From NCBI RefSeq assembly GCF_003253735.1, contig NZ_QKYW01000002.1, positions 458,367 to 522,366 of the forward strand: a stretch of DNA of 64,000 nt, given 5' to 3'. Source of the DNA: Pseudomonas sp. URMO17WK12:I2 (GTDB taxonomy: Bacteria; Pseudomonadota; Gammaproteobacteria; Pseudomonadales; Pseudomonadaceae). The notes under the pieces were generated by a model. It did not search any database. It was not told the origin of the DNA and saw only the letters and a program-made list of their open reading frames with translations. This document shows positions 17,112-30,325 of this stretch, piece by piece. The position numbers were made by a program, and so were the translations under genes. Numbering within the stretch: the stretch's first letter is position 1; each line of letters opens with the position of its first letter.

Positions 17112-17129
17112 GTGACAGTTTAATGGCGG
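17112..17129 (-). promoter_or_regulatory. Candidate PhoB box upstream of the T2SS operon
   Basis: On the minus strand CCGCCAT-TAAA-CTGTCAC compares with the PhoB consensus CTGTCAT-N4-CTGTCAT at 11 of 14 conserved positions, with the correct 11-bp period. It lies 56 bp before the chosen start of the SoxB-like gene, where a PhoB-activated promoter would be expected. The match was counted by eye; no matrix score was computed. Confidence 0.5.
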
Positions 17130-17187
17130 TTATTCGACAACCCCGCTACTAATCCAGATCGAAAAAATCAAATAAATCAGGAAGCTA

Positions 17188-17205
17188 GCGTCATAAAGCT
17201 TTCAA
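17188..17205 (+). promoter_or_regulatory. Candidate PhoB box upstream of phoX
   Basis: GCGTCAT-AAAG-CTTTCAA matches CTGTCAT-N4-CTGTCAT at 10 of 14 positions with 11-bp phasing, 94 bp before the phoX start. The string TAGCGTCATAAAGC recurs exactly upstream of tatA (20731-20744), which makes a shared regulator more likely than chance. Confidence 0.52.
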
Positions 17206-17298
17206 TAGCCATTAACACAACTGCCAAAAAATCATCACACACGGTCTCTAAAGTCCCGGTTTCCTCAAGCCGCTTAACCAGAAAAAGGACATGACCTG

Positions 17299-19341
17299 AT
17301 GAGTCGAGATACCGGCGATAACCTGGATCGCAATACCAGTGGCAACCTGCCCATGGCATCGGTTCTGGATGCGTACCTGAGCCGCCGCAGCGTGATGCGC
17401 GGGGGCCTGGGCGCGGCGATCGCGATGATCGCAGGCACCGGCCTCACCGGCTGTTTCGACAGCGGCGGCTCCAGCAACGACAGCTCCCCGAGCGAGCCAC
17501 CGGCCGAGCCGAAACTGGCTCTCGGCTTCCAGTCCATCGCCGGTTCGCGCACCGATGCCTGCGTGGTGGCAGCCGGTTACAGCGCCTACGTGCTGGCCCC
17601 CTGGGGTACGCCGTTCAATTCCCTGGCCGCTCCCTGGAAAGCCGATGGCAGCAACACCGCCACCGACCAGGAAAACTCGGCCGGCATGCACCATGACGGC
17701 ATGCACTTCTTTCCCATCAACGGCAGTTCCGAAGATGGCCTGCTGGCGGTCAACTACGAGTACATCGACGAAGACGCCCTGCACCCCAACGGCCCGACCA
17801 CGGTCAACGGCCGCCGCCCGGCCGAGGAAGTGCGCAAGGAAATCAACGCCCATGGCGCGGGTGTCGTGCGCATCAGCAAGGTCAACGGGCGCTGGCAGGT
17901 GGTCGACAACGACCCACTGAACCGCCGCTTCACCACCGCCACCGTGATGGACATCGCCGGCCCGCTGAGCGGCACCGACCACCTGAAGACCAAGTTCTCG
18001 CCGACCGGCACCCAGACCCGCGGCACCAACAACAACTGCGGCAACGGGTACACCCCATGGGGCACCTACCTGACCTGCGAAGAGAACTGGCCATCGATCT
18101 TCATCAATACCGGCACCCGCCCTGCCGATCAGTCACGTATCGGTATCGCTACCAGCACCGGCCGCTATGGCTGGGAAACCGCCGCCGGGGACGCCTCGGA
18201 ACAGAACGACGAGTTCACCCGTTTCAACGTCACCCCAAGCGGCGCGTCGGCCACCGATGACTACCGCAACGAAGCCAGCACCTACGGCTACATCGTCGAG
18301 ATCGATCCCTTCGATGCCAGCACCCGCGCCGTGAAGCGCACCGCCCTGGGCCGCTTCCGCCATGAGGGCTGCTGGCCGGCGCTACCGGTGGCCGGCAAGC
18401 CGGTGGTGTTCTACAGCGGCGACGACTCGAACAACGAGTACCTGTACAAGTACGTCTCCAACGCCCTGTGGGAGGCCGCCGATGCCAACCCGAGCGACCG
18501 CCTGGCCACCGGCGCCAAGTACATGGATAACGGCACCCTGTACGTGGCCCGTTTCGATGCCGACGGCACCGGTGCGTGGATCCCGTTGGTAGCGACCACC
18601 CCGACCACCGATGGCAGTACCCTGGGCGCCAAGTTCACCGACCTGCCGGGGATCATCCTCAATACCCGGGGCGCGGCCGATGCCGTCGGTGCAACGCCGA
18701 TGGATCGACCGGAGTGGACCGCGGTCAACCCGCTCAATGGCGATGTCTACCTGACCCTCACCAACAACAGCGCGCGCACCGCTGCGCAAGTCGACGCCGC
18801 CAACCCACGCGGCCCGAACCGCCACGGTCACGTGATCCGCTGGCACGACAGCGACGACCAGCTGAGCTTTGCCTGGGACATCTTCGTGTTCGGCGCCAAC
18901 GCCTCGGGAACCCCTGACATCAACCGCTCCGGCCTGACCGAGCTCAACCAGTTCGCCAGCCCGGACGGCATGAGCTTCGACAGCCGCGGGGTTCTCTGGA
19001 TCCAGACCGACAACGGCGAATCGAGCGTGACCAGCTACACCAACGACCAGATGCTGGCGGTGATCCCCAGCAACCTGGTCGACGCCAATGGCCGGCAGGT
19101 ACCCGTGAACGCGCAAAACCAGGTGGACCTGCGCCGCTTCTTCGTCGGCCCCAATGGCTGTGAGGTGACCGGCATCGCCTTCACCCCGGACAACAAGTCC
19201 ATCTTCATCAACATCCAGCACCCGGGCAACTGGCCCTATAGCGACGTGGCCACCGAGCAAACGCCAGCCGGCACCACCGTCCGCCCTCGGGCATCCACGG
19301 TGGTGATCCAGCGCAACGACGGCGGCGAAATCGGCGTCTGA
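17299..19341 (+). CDS. phoX: PhoX family alkaline phosphatase (Tat-exported)
   Basis: A 680-residue DUF839/PhoX phosphatase. The N-terminal region has a twin-arginine signal LSRRSVMRGGLGAAIAMIAG ending in LTGC, which also reads as a lipobox. WGTYLTCEENWPS holds the family's conserved Cys and Glu residues near the bimetal site, and GRFRHEGCW and SPDGMSFDSRG are further PhoX motifs. PhoX enzymes use Ca and Fe, fold in the cytoplasm and are exported by Tat, releasing phosphate from monoesters. AAGGA lies 9 bases before the start. It is divergent from the T2SS operon, which is the likely route to the cell surface (compare UxpB of P. putida, from memory). Confidence 0.88.
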   Translation: MSRDTGDNLDRNTSGNLPMASVLDAYLSRRSVMRGGLGAAIAMIAGTGLTGCFDSGGSSNDSSPSEPPAEPKLALGFQSIAGSRTDACVVAAGYSAYVLAPWGTPFNSLAAPWKADGSNTATDQENSAGMHHDGMHFFPINGSSEDGLLAVNYEYIDEDALHPNGPTTVNGRRPAEEVRKEINAHGAGVVRISKVNGRWQVVDNDPLNRRFTTATVMDIAGPLSGTDHLKTKFSPTGTQTRGTNNNCGNGYTPWGTYLTCEENWPSIFINTGTRPADQSRIGIATSTGRYGWETAAGDASEQNDEFTRFNVTPSGASATDDYRNEASTYGYIVEIDPFDASTRAVKRTALGRFRHEGCWPALPVAGKPVVFYSGDDSNNEYLYKYVSNALWEAADANPSDRLATGAKYMDNGTLYVARFDADGTGAWIPLVATTPTTDGSTLGAKFTDLPGIILNTRGAADAVGATPMDRPEWTAVNPLNGDVYLTLTNNSARTAAQVDAANPRGPNRHGHVIRWHDSDDQLSFAWDIFVFGANASGTPDINRSGLTELNQFASPDGMSFDSRGVLWIQTDNGESSVTSYTNDQMLAVIPSNLVDANGRQVPVNAQNQVDLRRFFVGPNGCEVTGIAFTPDNKSIFINIQHPGNWPYSDVATEQTPAGTTVRPRASTVVIQRNDGGEIGV

Positions 19342-19350
19342 CTGCCCACG

Positions 19351-19381
19351 CGGCACGGGGCAATCCCGTGCCGTATCTTTT
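19351..19381 (+). terminator. Terminator after phoX
   Basis: A 9-bp stem, CGGCACGGG (19351-19359) with CCCGTGCCG (19365-19373), has loop GCAAT and then TATCTTTT. It starts 10 bp after the phoX stop codon. Confidence 0.8.
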
Positions 19382-19472
19382 CGCCTGGATGGCGCAGCCG
19401 CGAGGTCCAGGCCCTCTCTTTCCCACACTCGTTCACGATCACTCGCCGTAATTGCACCGGTAATGGCTGCAC

Positions 19473-19583
19473 AGTGGCGTAAGCGGCCTTTCCCCTATCC
19501 CGTGGGAACGGGCCATGCCCGTGATTTTTCGCGGGCATGGCCCGCTCCCACAGGTATTGCATCAATGGCCGCTTTTGCCTTGT
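19473..19583 (+). repeat. REP-type element, copy A
   Basis: The core has the paired arms GGGCCATGCCCG and CGGGCATGGCCCG around TGATTTTTCG, followed by CTCCCAC, typical of Pseudomonas REP palindromes. A stretch of about 110 bp, from AGTGGCG to GCCTTGT, recurs with about 95% identity and inverted at 28308-28417. It lies between phoX and the 3' end of gspK, so it separates two converging units. The 324-bp gap 19342-19665 holds no other gene-like frame. Confidence 0.85.
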
Positions 19584-19665
19584 TGCAGTCGATTCACAGG
19601 ATACAGGCGCCCAGACATCCAAAGATCGTGAACGGGTCTCAGGTTACCGCTTGCTATCACCCTAG

Positions 19666-20637
19666 CTACAAGGCGAACGGCAAGGGTTCCCGGCTGATCA
19701 CCTGCACACGTTGCGCGGGCACCTGTGCGTGCCAGCGCACCACCCCCTGGGCCTGTACCTGAAACTGGCTGCTGATCAGCCGGCCATCCTGTTCGAACTC
19801 GAGCTGCAGCATGAAATCACCGCTGTTGAGCAGCAGCCCTTCACTCAACCGCTCGAACGTAAGGTCGTCCACGGCACCCAATGCCTCGCGCAAGGCCGCC
19901 GCATCGCGGTAACCGTTGGCCGGTCGGCCAGTGATGATGCGCACCAGCAGCGAGCGCGCGAACTCGCCCTCGTAGAGCGCTTCCAGCAGCGGCAGATGCT
20001 CCAGAGTCAGCGCATTGGCATTGAGTCGCCAGCCCGATGTCTGCGGCAATGCACAGAGCTGCGGATAACCCAGCTGCCGACCACGCTGCGGGGCGAGCAG
20101 CAGATTCAGCTCGCTCATGTCCACCATGGGCTGATTGGCCGCCAGCCGAGGTGGCGTCTGGCGCAGGTACTGATCGCTTTCGGCGCCGTGCAGGCGGCTT
20201 TGGCCGTCGCTGTCGATCCAGTCGGCCAGGGCCTGCACCAATTGCTCGGCGGCCAGGTCGTCACCAAGCAGATACTGCAGCTGGCGCTCGGCCCGCTCGG
20301 CTTCCTGGCCGGCCAGCGCATTGACGTTGAAACAGCTGTGCAGATCACGGATGCGTAGCGTCGCCGCGCCACCGGCGAAGGCGTAGCGCAATGGCTGGCC
20401 ACGCAGGGCTTGCCAGAACAGCGGGCTCTGCCGCCAGGCAGGATCGCGCAGCGCCTGCTCGGCGAACGCCAGGCCGGCTACTTCCAGGGCCCGTGCCTGG
20501 ATGCGCTGCTGTTGCAGGCGCACCGCGTCGACCTGCTGGCGCCCCTGCTGCACCATCCACGCCAACCCACCAGCAAGCATGGCCAGGGCCACCAACACCA
20601 TCAATAACGCCGCGCCGCGTTGCTGCCTGCACCCCAT
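19666..20637 (-). CDS. gspK: Type II secretion system minor pseudopilin K
   Basis: A 323-residue prepilin-like protein, the large tip subunit. The N-terminus [20 protein letters not shown] has Gly at -1 and, as usual for GspK, lacks the Glu at +5. The family pattern [10 protein letters not shown] (start of the globular domain), ADWIDSDGQ and [21 protein letters not shown] is clear. It is detached from the main gsp operon, normally lying between gspJ and gspL, and sits alone between phoX and tatABC. It is divergent from tatA across 151 bp that contain a Pho-box-like array. Confidence 0.92.
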   Translation of the reverse strand: MGCRQQRGAALLMVLVALAMLAGGLAWMVQQGRQQVDAVRLQQQRIQARALEVAGLAFAEQALRDPAWRQSPLFWQALRGQPLRYAFAGGAATLRIRDLHSCFNVNALAGQEAERAERQLQYLLGDDLAAEQLVQALADWIDSDGQSRLHGAESDQYLRQTPPRLAANQPMVDMSELNLLLAPQRGRQLGYPQLCALPQTSGWRLNANALTLEHLPLLEALYEGEFARSLLVRIITGRPANGYRDAAALREALGAVDDLTFERLSEGLLLNSGDFMLQLEFEQDGRLISSQFQVQAQGVVRWHAQVPAQRVQVISREPLPFAL

Positions 20638-20710
20638 CGCTCACCCCTCGAAGCAGAGAGCCGACAGTCAACAGGCTGAATGTTGCAGAGAGGTGGCAAG
20701 CCGCCTTTTT

Positions 20711-20739
20711 TCGTCATCGCCGCGTCACCGTAGCGTCAT
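20711..20739 (+). promoter_or_regulatory. Three phased PhoB-like repeats upstream of tatABC
   Basis: Heptamers TCGTCAT (20711), GCGTCAC (20722) and GCGTCAT (20733) are each 11 bp apart, separated by 4-bp spacers CGCC and CGTA. PhoB binds 7-bp repeats of CTGTCAT at exactly this period. Each unit keeps the GTCA core but differs in the first two bases. The array ends 49 bp before the tatA start and 74 bp before that of divergent gspK, so it could serve either gene. Confidence 0.5.
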
Positions 20740-20788
20740 AAAGCCCAGGCAGATTAGCCCTTCAATTTCATGGCGTTGGAGAGTTTTC

Positions 20789-21022
20789 ATGGGTGGCATC
20801 GGTATCTGGCAACTGGTCATCGTGCTGTTGATCGTGTTCCTGTTGTTCGGCAGCAAACGCCTCAAGACCCTGGGTGGTGATCTGGGCGAAACCATCCAGG
20901 GTTTCCGCAAATCCATGGCCAGCAGCGCCCCGGCGGACGATGCGCCGGCCCAGGTGCAGCAGCAAGCACCACTGGCCGAAACCGCTCAGCCGGTTCAGGC
21001 ACACACGGATCGGCCGGCCTGA
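20789..21022 (+). CDS. tatA: Sec-independent translocase protein TatA
   Basis: A 77-residue protein: a short N-terminal membrane helix ([20 protein letters not shown]), then the amphipathic helix [18 protein letters not shown] and a polar tail. TatA forms the protein-conducting element of the twin-arginine system. The start at 20789 is the only one that gives the normal TatA N-terminus (MGGIGIW). Its TGA shares one base with the tatB ATG. The nearby PhoX and SoxB-like proteins both carry Tat signals and are natural clients. Confidence 0.94.
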   Translation: MGGIGIWQLVIVLLIVFLLFGSKRLKTLGGDLGETIQGFRKSMASSAPADDAPAQVQQQAPLAETAQPVQAHTDRPA

Positions 21023-21309
21023 TGTTCGAGATAGGCTTCACCGAATTGCTGCTGGTCAGTGTGGTGGCGTTGCTGGTGCTCGGTCCGGAACGCCTGCCGG
21101 TGGCGGCCCGCACCCTGGGCCGCGGCCTTGGCCAGGCAAAACGGGCAATGACCATGCTGCGCGACCAGGTGGAACGTGAGCTGGATGCCGAGGCCGTGAA
21201 CAAGGAACTCGATGCGCTGCCGTTGCGGCAACTGGAGCAGGATCTGCGGCGCGCCACCACCTTGCACGCGCCGCAGTCAGTGGCCGGCAAACCGGAGGGC
21301 ACCTCATGA
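21022..21309 (+). CDS. tatB: Sec-independent translocase protein TatB
   Basis: A 95-residue protein beginning [20 protein letters not shown], the TatB-type N-terminus (Glu-8 in the helix, unlike TatA), then GPERLPVAARTLGRGLGQAK and a charged amphipathic helix. TatB with TatC forms the receptor for twin-arginine signals. The protein is shorter than housekeeping TatB (about 140-170 residues), consistent with a second, specialised Tat set. It overlaps tatA by one base and tatC by four. Confidence 0.92.
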   Translation: MFEIGFTELLLVSVVALLVLGPERLPVAARTLGRGLGQAKRAMTMLRDQVERELDAEAVNKELDALPLRQLEQDLRRATTLHAPQSVAGKPEGTS

Positions 21310-22052
21310 GCAGCATGCCGTTGACCGCCCACCTGGGCGAGTTGCGCAAGCGCCTGGTACGCTGCCTGCTGGCGATTGTGCTGGCCTTCCTCGGCCTGTT
21401 TCCCTTCGCGCAGACCCTTTACACGCTGATCTCTGAACCGCTGCGCCGCTACCTGCCCGAGGGCGCGAGCATGATCGCCACCAGCGTGACCTCGCCGTTC
21501 CTGGCGCCGTTCAAGCTGACGATGATGGTTGCCGTGTTCCTCTGCATGCCGGTGCTGCTGCATCAGGCGTGGGGCTTCGTGGCACCGGGGCTGTATCGCC
21601 GCGAGCGGCGCATCGCCGTGCCCCTGCTGGTCTCCAGCATCCTGCTGTTCTATGCCGGTATGGCCTTCGCGTTCTTCGCGGTATTCCCGATGATGTTCGG
21701 CTTCTTCGCCAGCGTCACGCCCGATGGCGTGGAGATGATGACCGATATCGCCCTGTACCTGGACTTCATCCTCGCCCTGTTCCTGGCATTCGGGCTGGCC
21801 TTCGAGATTCCCGTGGCCACCTTCATCATCGTCTGGGCCGGGCTGACCGATGTCGACACGCTGCGCCGCAGCCGGCCCTACGTGATCGTCGGCTGCTTCG
21901 TGGTCGGCATGCTGCTGACCCCGCCAGACGTGTTCTCGCAGACCATGCTGGCAGTGCCGATGTGGCTGCTGTTCGAGGTCGGCCTGCTGGCCTGCGGCAG
22001 CATCCAGCGCCGTCCGCAGCAGAGCGAGCAGGAACTGGCCGTCACCGAGTGA
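21306..22052 (+). CDS. tatC: Sec-independent translocase protein TatC
   Basis: A 248-residue protein with six membrane segments, beginning MSSMPLTAHLGELRKRLVRC (the conserved TatC HLxELRxR motif). It contains FFAVFPMMFGFF and the helix 5-6 region VIVGCFVVGMLLTPPDVFSQ. TatC recognises the RR signal peptide. It completes a compact tatABC operon next to T2SS and phoX genes. Pseudomonads usually have another tatABC beside hisIE; whether this genome does cannot be seen here. Confidence 0.95.
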   Translation: MSSMPLTAHLGELRKRLVRCLLAIVLAFLGLFPFAQTLYTLISEPLRRYLPEGASMIATSVTSPFLAPFKLTMMVAVFLCMPVLLHQAWGFVAPGLYRRERRIAVPLLVSSILLFYAGMAFAFFAVFPMMFGFFASVTPDGVEMMTDIALYLDFILALFLAFGLAFEIPVATFIIVWAGLTDVDTLRRSRPYVIVGCFVVGMLLTPPDVFSQTMLAVPMWLLFEVGLLACGSIQRRPQQSEQELAVTE

Positions 22053-22054
22053 AG

Positions 22055-22074
22055 CGCGAGGCAGCCGCCTCGCG
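22055..22074 (+). terminator. Hairpin after tatC
   Basis: A perfect 8-bp stem, CGCGAGGC (22055-22062) with GCCTCGCG (22067-22074), has loop AGCC and lies between the convergent tatC and yqfO-like stops. No T run follows on either strand, so intrinsic termination is uncertain. Confidence 0.45.
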
Positions 22075-22094
22075 TTCCGAAAGAACGGGCTGGG

Positions 22095-22412
22095 TCAGAA
22101 CTGCAGATCGGACAAGCGCCACACTTCGAAGGCGGGCACTTCATAGGGATGGGCTTTCTTCAGCGCCTTGACGGCGTTATGGATCAGCTCGTCACCGACC
22201 ACCATCTCGACTTTCCACTCGGCAACCGTTGCCAGTTCGCCGCTTTTGCCAATGAACGGCGTGCTGCCTTCCAGCGGGCGGAACTGGCCGCGCCCCTGGG
22301 TTTGCCAGCAGCAGTGTTCGTAACCGGCAGCGCGCCCGGCGCCTTGCGCGAATACGGCGGCTTTCACGCTTTCCAGATGGCTCTCTGGAACGTAGAAACA
22401 CAGCTTGTACAT
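22095..22412 (-). CDS. YqfO/NIF3-like family protein (CutA-like fold)
   Basis: A 105-residue protein resembling the small domain inserted in NIF3/YqfO proteins: MYKLCFYVPESHLESVKAAV at the start, GAGRAAGYEHCCWQTQGRGQ and a C-terminal AHPYEVPAFEVW. Standalone versions are common in Pseudomonas next to purL. The fold is ferredoxin/CutA-like, and a role in metal or ligand binding is only suspected. The start is ATG at 22412; the TTG just before it is disregarded. Confidence 0.85.
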   Translation of the reverse strand: MYKLCFYVPESHLESVKAAVFAQGAGRAAGYEHCCWQTQGRGQFRPLEGSTPFIGKSGELATVAEWKVEMVVGDELIHNAVKALKKAHPYEVPAFEVWRLSDLQF

Positions 22413-22718
22413 CAACTACTCCACTGCAAGTCGCTGAAAACAATGTGCTAATCATGCCACAGCATAATGGCACATTGCCTAGCGAGATTCGTGACACAGC
22501 CAACACTGCTGAAATATTCGGACTTATCTATAAAGGCGCCGCTTCGGAGCGCCTTCTGCTGCGCGAGTCGCCGGCCATTACCTGCAGACTAGTCGGTGCC
22601 ATTCAAAAACCTAGGCGCTGCAAGGCAAAACCGACGACCTGAACCACCGCCGAATTGATACCCCAAATAAAAAACGCCAGGCAATGCCTGGCGCTTTTGG
22701 TGCTGCGAGCGGTGTGGA
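22413..22718. other. Intergenic region between yqfO-like gene and purL
   Basis: This 306-bp gap holds no convincing coding frame. Visible are a stem AAGGCGC/GCGCCTT around CGCTTCGGA near 22534-22556 without a T run, and the purL terminator at its right end. The presumed yqfO promoter lies on the minus strand in the first 100 bases, but no confident -10/-35 pair was identified. Confidence 0.5.
22666..22697 (-). terminator. Terminator after purL
   Basis: Arms CGCCAGGCA (22675-22683) and TGCCTGGCG (22685-22693) form the stem. On the minus strand it is followed by TTTTTTATT, and on the plus strand by CTTTT, so it may be bidirectional. It lies 25 bp past the purL stop. Confidence 0.85.
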
Positions 22719-28268
<5,550 letters not shown>

Positions 28269-28307
28269 GCCCTCCTCAAAGTCTTGTATGCGCATGAAGC
28301 GACAACT

Positions 28308-28417
28308 ACAAGGCAGAAGCGGACATTGATGCAATACCTGTGGGAGCGGGCCATGCCCGCGAAAAATCACGGGCATGGCCCGTACCACGGGATAGGGGGA
28401 CGGCCGCTTTCGCCACT
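28308..28417 (-). repeat. REP-type element, copy B (inverted relative to copy A)
   Basis: On the minus strand this reproduces copy A at 19473-19583 almost base for base, including GGGCCATGCCCG, the TGATTTTTCG loop and CTCCCACAGGTATTGCATC. It lies downstream of mltF and downstream of the convergent LysR gene. The two copies lie in opposite orientations about 8.8 kb apart. Confidence 0.85.
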
Positions 28418-28494
28418 TAGCTGCCAAAATCTACGAGCCTGGGCTGAAAGATTATGAGCAGGTTCTAAGAGCCCGCGCTTTCACCCTGCCGCCG

Positions 28495-29385
28495 CTAGCG
28501 AACGCTCTTCATCACCCCGATAAACGCCCGCAGCGCCGCCGATACATGCCGGTGGCTGGGGTAATACAGCCGCAACCCACCCACCGGCGGTGACCAGTCC
28601 TCCAGCACCGCGATCAGCTTGCCCTCCTCCAGCCAGCGCTGCGCCGCCATATCCGGCACATAGGCGATGCCCATCCCGGCCACGGCTGCTTCGATCATCA
28701 GTTGCGTATGGTTGAGGGTCATGCTGCCCGGTACATCTACGGCGACTTCCTGCCCGCGCTGTTCGAACTCCCAGCGGTATAGCTTGCCGCTCGGCAGGCG
28801 CTGACGGATGCAGCGATGGGCGCGTAAGTCCTCCGGCGTGACCGGGCGCCCGGCGCGGGCCAGGTACTCAGGCGAGGCCACAGCGAGAAAACGGAAATCC
28901 TCGCTGAGGGCCACGGCGATCATGTCCTGGGGCACTGCCTCGGCCAGCCGGATGCCGGCGTCGAAGCCTTCGCGCACCACATCTACCAGGTGACCATCGC
29001 TGACCAGATCCAGGGAGACCTGCGGGTAGCGCTGCAGAAAGGTCGGCACCACGCGCCTGAGCAGCACGCGCATGGCCTCTTCGCCGCCATTGATGCGCAG
29101 GGTGCCGGTGGGATGGCCGCCCTCCTCGGTCAACGCATCGATGGCCTGATCCAGCCCCTGCAGCACTGGCGCCAGGCGCTGCAAGAAGTGCTCGCCGGCC
29201 TCGGTCGGCGCCACGCTGCGCGTGGTGCGGTGCAGCAGTCGCACACCCAGCTGGCGTTCCAGCGCGGCAATCGCGTGGCTGAGTGCGGAGCGCGAAATCC
29301 CCAGCTCATCGGCGGCTTTTCTAAAGCTGCGGTGCTGCGCCACCGCCATCAGGGCAGTGAGATCGCTTAGCGTCGGCCTGTTCAT
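28495..29385 (-). CDS. LysR family transcriptional regulator
   Basis: A 296-residue LysR protein with helix-turn-helix [20 protein letters not shown] at residues 20-40 and the linker [17 protein letters not shown]. The effector domain contains GYxxAGI-type and [15 protein letters not shown] motifs typical of the AaeR/CrgA-like group. It is divergent from a short-chain dehydrogenase, with a 6-8-6 dyad in the 100-bp gap. That layout is the standard LysR-target arrangement, so the SDR-lipocalin operon is the likely target. Confidence 0.88.
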   Translation of the reverse strand: MNRPTLSDLTALMAVAQHRSFRKAADELGISRSALSHAIAALERQLGVRLLHRTTRSVAPTEAGEHFLQRLAPVLQGLDQAIDALTEEGGHPTGTLRINGGEEAMRVLLRRVVPTFLQRYPQVSLDLVSDGHLVDVVREGFDAGIRLAEAVPQDMIAVALSEDFRFLAVASPEYLARAGRPVTPEDLRAHRCIRQRLPSGKLYRWEFEQRGQEVAVDVPGSMTLNHTQLMIEAAVAGMGIAYVPDMAAQRWLEEGKLIAVLEDWSPPVGGLRLYYPSHRHVSAALRAFIGVMKSVR

Positions 29386-29423
29386 TGTCCACTCTCATTC
29401 ACCAGCTCATACGAATTAAAGCC

Positions 29424-29443
29424 GATTATCACAACAAATAATC
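29424..29443. promoter_or_regulatory. Candidate LysR operator
   Basis: GATTAT (29424-29429) and ATAATC (29438-29443) form a perfect inverted repeat with an 8-base spacer, midway between the divergent LysR and SDR starts. The site also contains T-N11-A, the core pattern of LysR boxes. Confidence 0.55.
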
Positions 29444-29485
29444 TGGTTAGAGTGAATGCCTCAATCAATGATCGAGGAGCACAGC

Positions 29486-30325
29486 ATGAACAAGACATGG
29501 CTTATCACGGGGGCATCGTCCGGGCTCGGCAAGATCATGACGACCCAATTGCTGGAGCGCGGTGATCGGGTGATCGCCACCGCACGACGCCAGGAAGCCC
29601 TGCAGGAGCTGGCCGACCAATATGGTGACCAGTTGCAGGCGCTCGCGCTGGACCTCACCGATACCGTGCAGATCAGCCATGTGGTCGATCACGCTTTCGA
29701 GCGCTTCGGCCGTATCGACGTGATCGTCAGCAACGCGGGCTACGGCCTGTTCGGCCCGGCCGAGCAGGTGAGCGACGAGCAGATCGACCGGGTGCTGGCC
29801 ACCAACCTGACCGGCTCGATCCAGCTGATCCGCCGCAGCCTGGCCCACCTGCGCGCCCAGGGCGGCGGGCGCATCGTTCAGGTGTCGTCCGAGGGCGGGC
29901 AGATCGCCTATCCCGGCTTCAGCCTCTACCACGCCAGCAAATGGGGGATCGAAGGATTCGTCGAAGCCGTGGCCCAGGAGGTCGCGCCCTTCGGAATCGA
30001 TTTCATCCTTGCCGAGCCCGGCCCGACTCGCACCAACTTCGCCGCGGCGCTCGACCTGGCACCGCCGGCCGGGGCTTATCGAGAAACGCCGGCTGGTCAG
30101 GTTCACACGATGATCGCCAGCGGCGAATTCGAGATCCGCGGCGACGCTATCAACACAGTATCGGCAATTATCCACGCGGCCGACGCGGAAACCCCGCCCC
30201 TGCGCCTGGCCCTGGGCAGCACCGCCTATGAAAACATCCATCGCGCCCTGCGCGGGCGCCGCGAAGCCCTTGAGGCGCAGCGCGAGGTGGCCTTCTCAGC
30301 CGACAGCAGGGAGCTGCTGACATGA
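29486..30325 (+). CDS. Short-chain dehydrogenase/reductase
   Basis: A 279-residue classical SDR. It has LITGASSGLGKIMTTQLLER as the TGxxxGxG cofactor loop, NAGYG after the fourth strand, and the catalytic SSEGG and YHASK (Ser-Tyr-Lys). The start at 29486 has GAGGAG 7 bases upstream and goes straight into the Rossmann fold; ten more upstream residues are possible. The substrate is unknown. Its stop overlaps the next gene's start by 4 bp, and a LysR gene is divergent. Confidence 0.88.
   Translation: MNKTWLITGASSGLGKIMTTQLLERGDRVIATARRQEALQELADQYGDQLQALALDLTDTVQISHVVDHAFERFGRIDVIVSNAGYGLFGPAEQVSDEQIDRVLATNLTGSIQLIRRSLAHLRAQGGGRIVQVSSEGGQIAYPGFSLYHASKWGIEGFVEAVAQEVAPFGIDFILAEPGPTRTNFAAALDLAPPAGAYRETPAGQVHTMIASGEFEIRGDAINTVSAIIHAADAETPPLRLALGSTAYENIHRALRGRREALEAQREVAFSADSRELLT

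Noticed and set aside
17101..17118. CTGTCACATAAGCTGCCC as a Pho box
   Set aside because: The second half is one base out of phase and poorly matched. The adjacent unit at 17112-17129 keeps the 11-bp period and scores better.
19473..19583. CRISPR repeats
   Set aside because: The repeated sequence is a dispersed REP palindrome with single copies per site, not an array of direct repeats with spacers. No cas gene is present.
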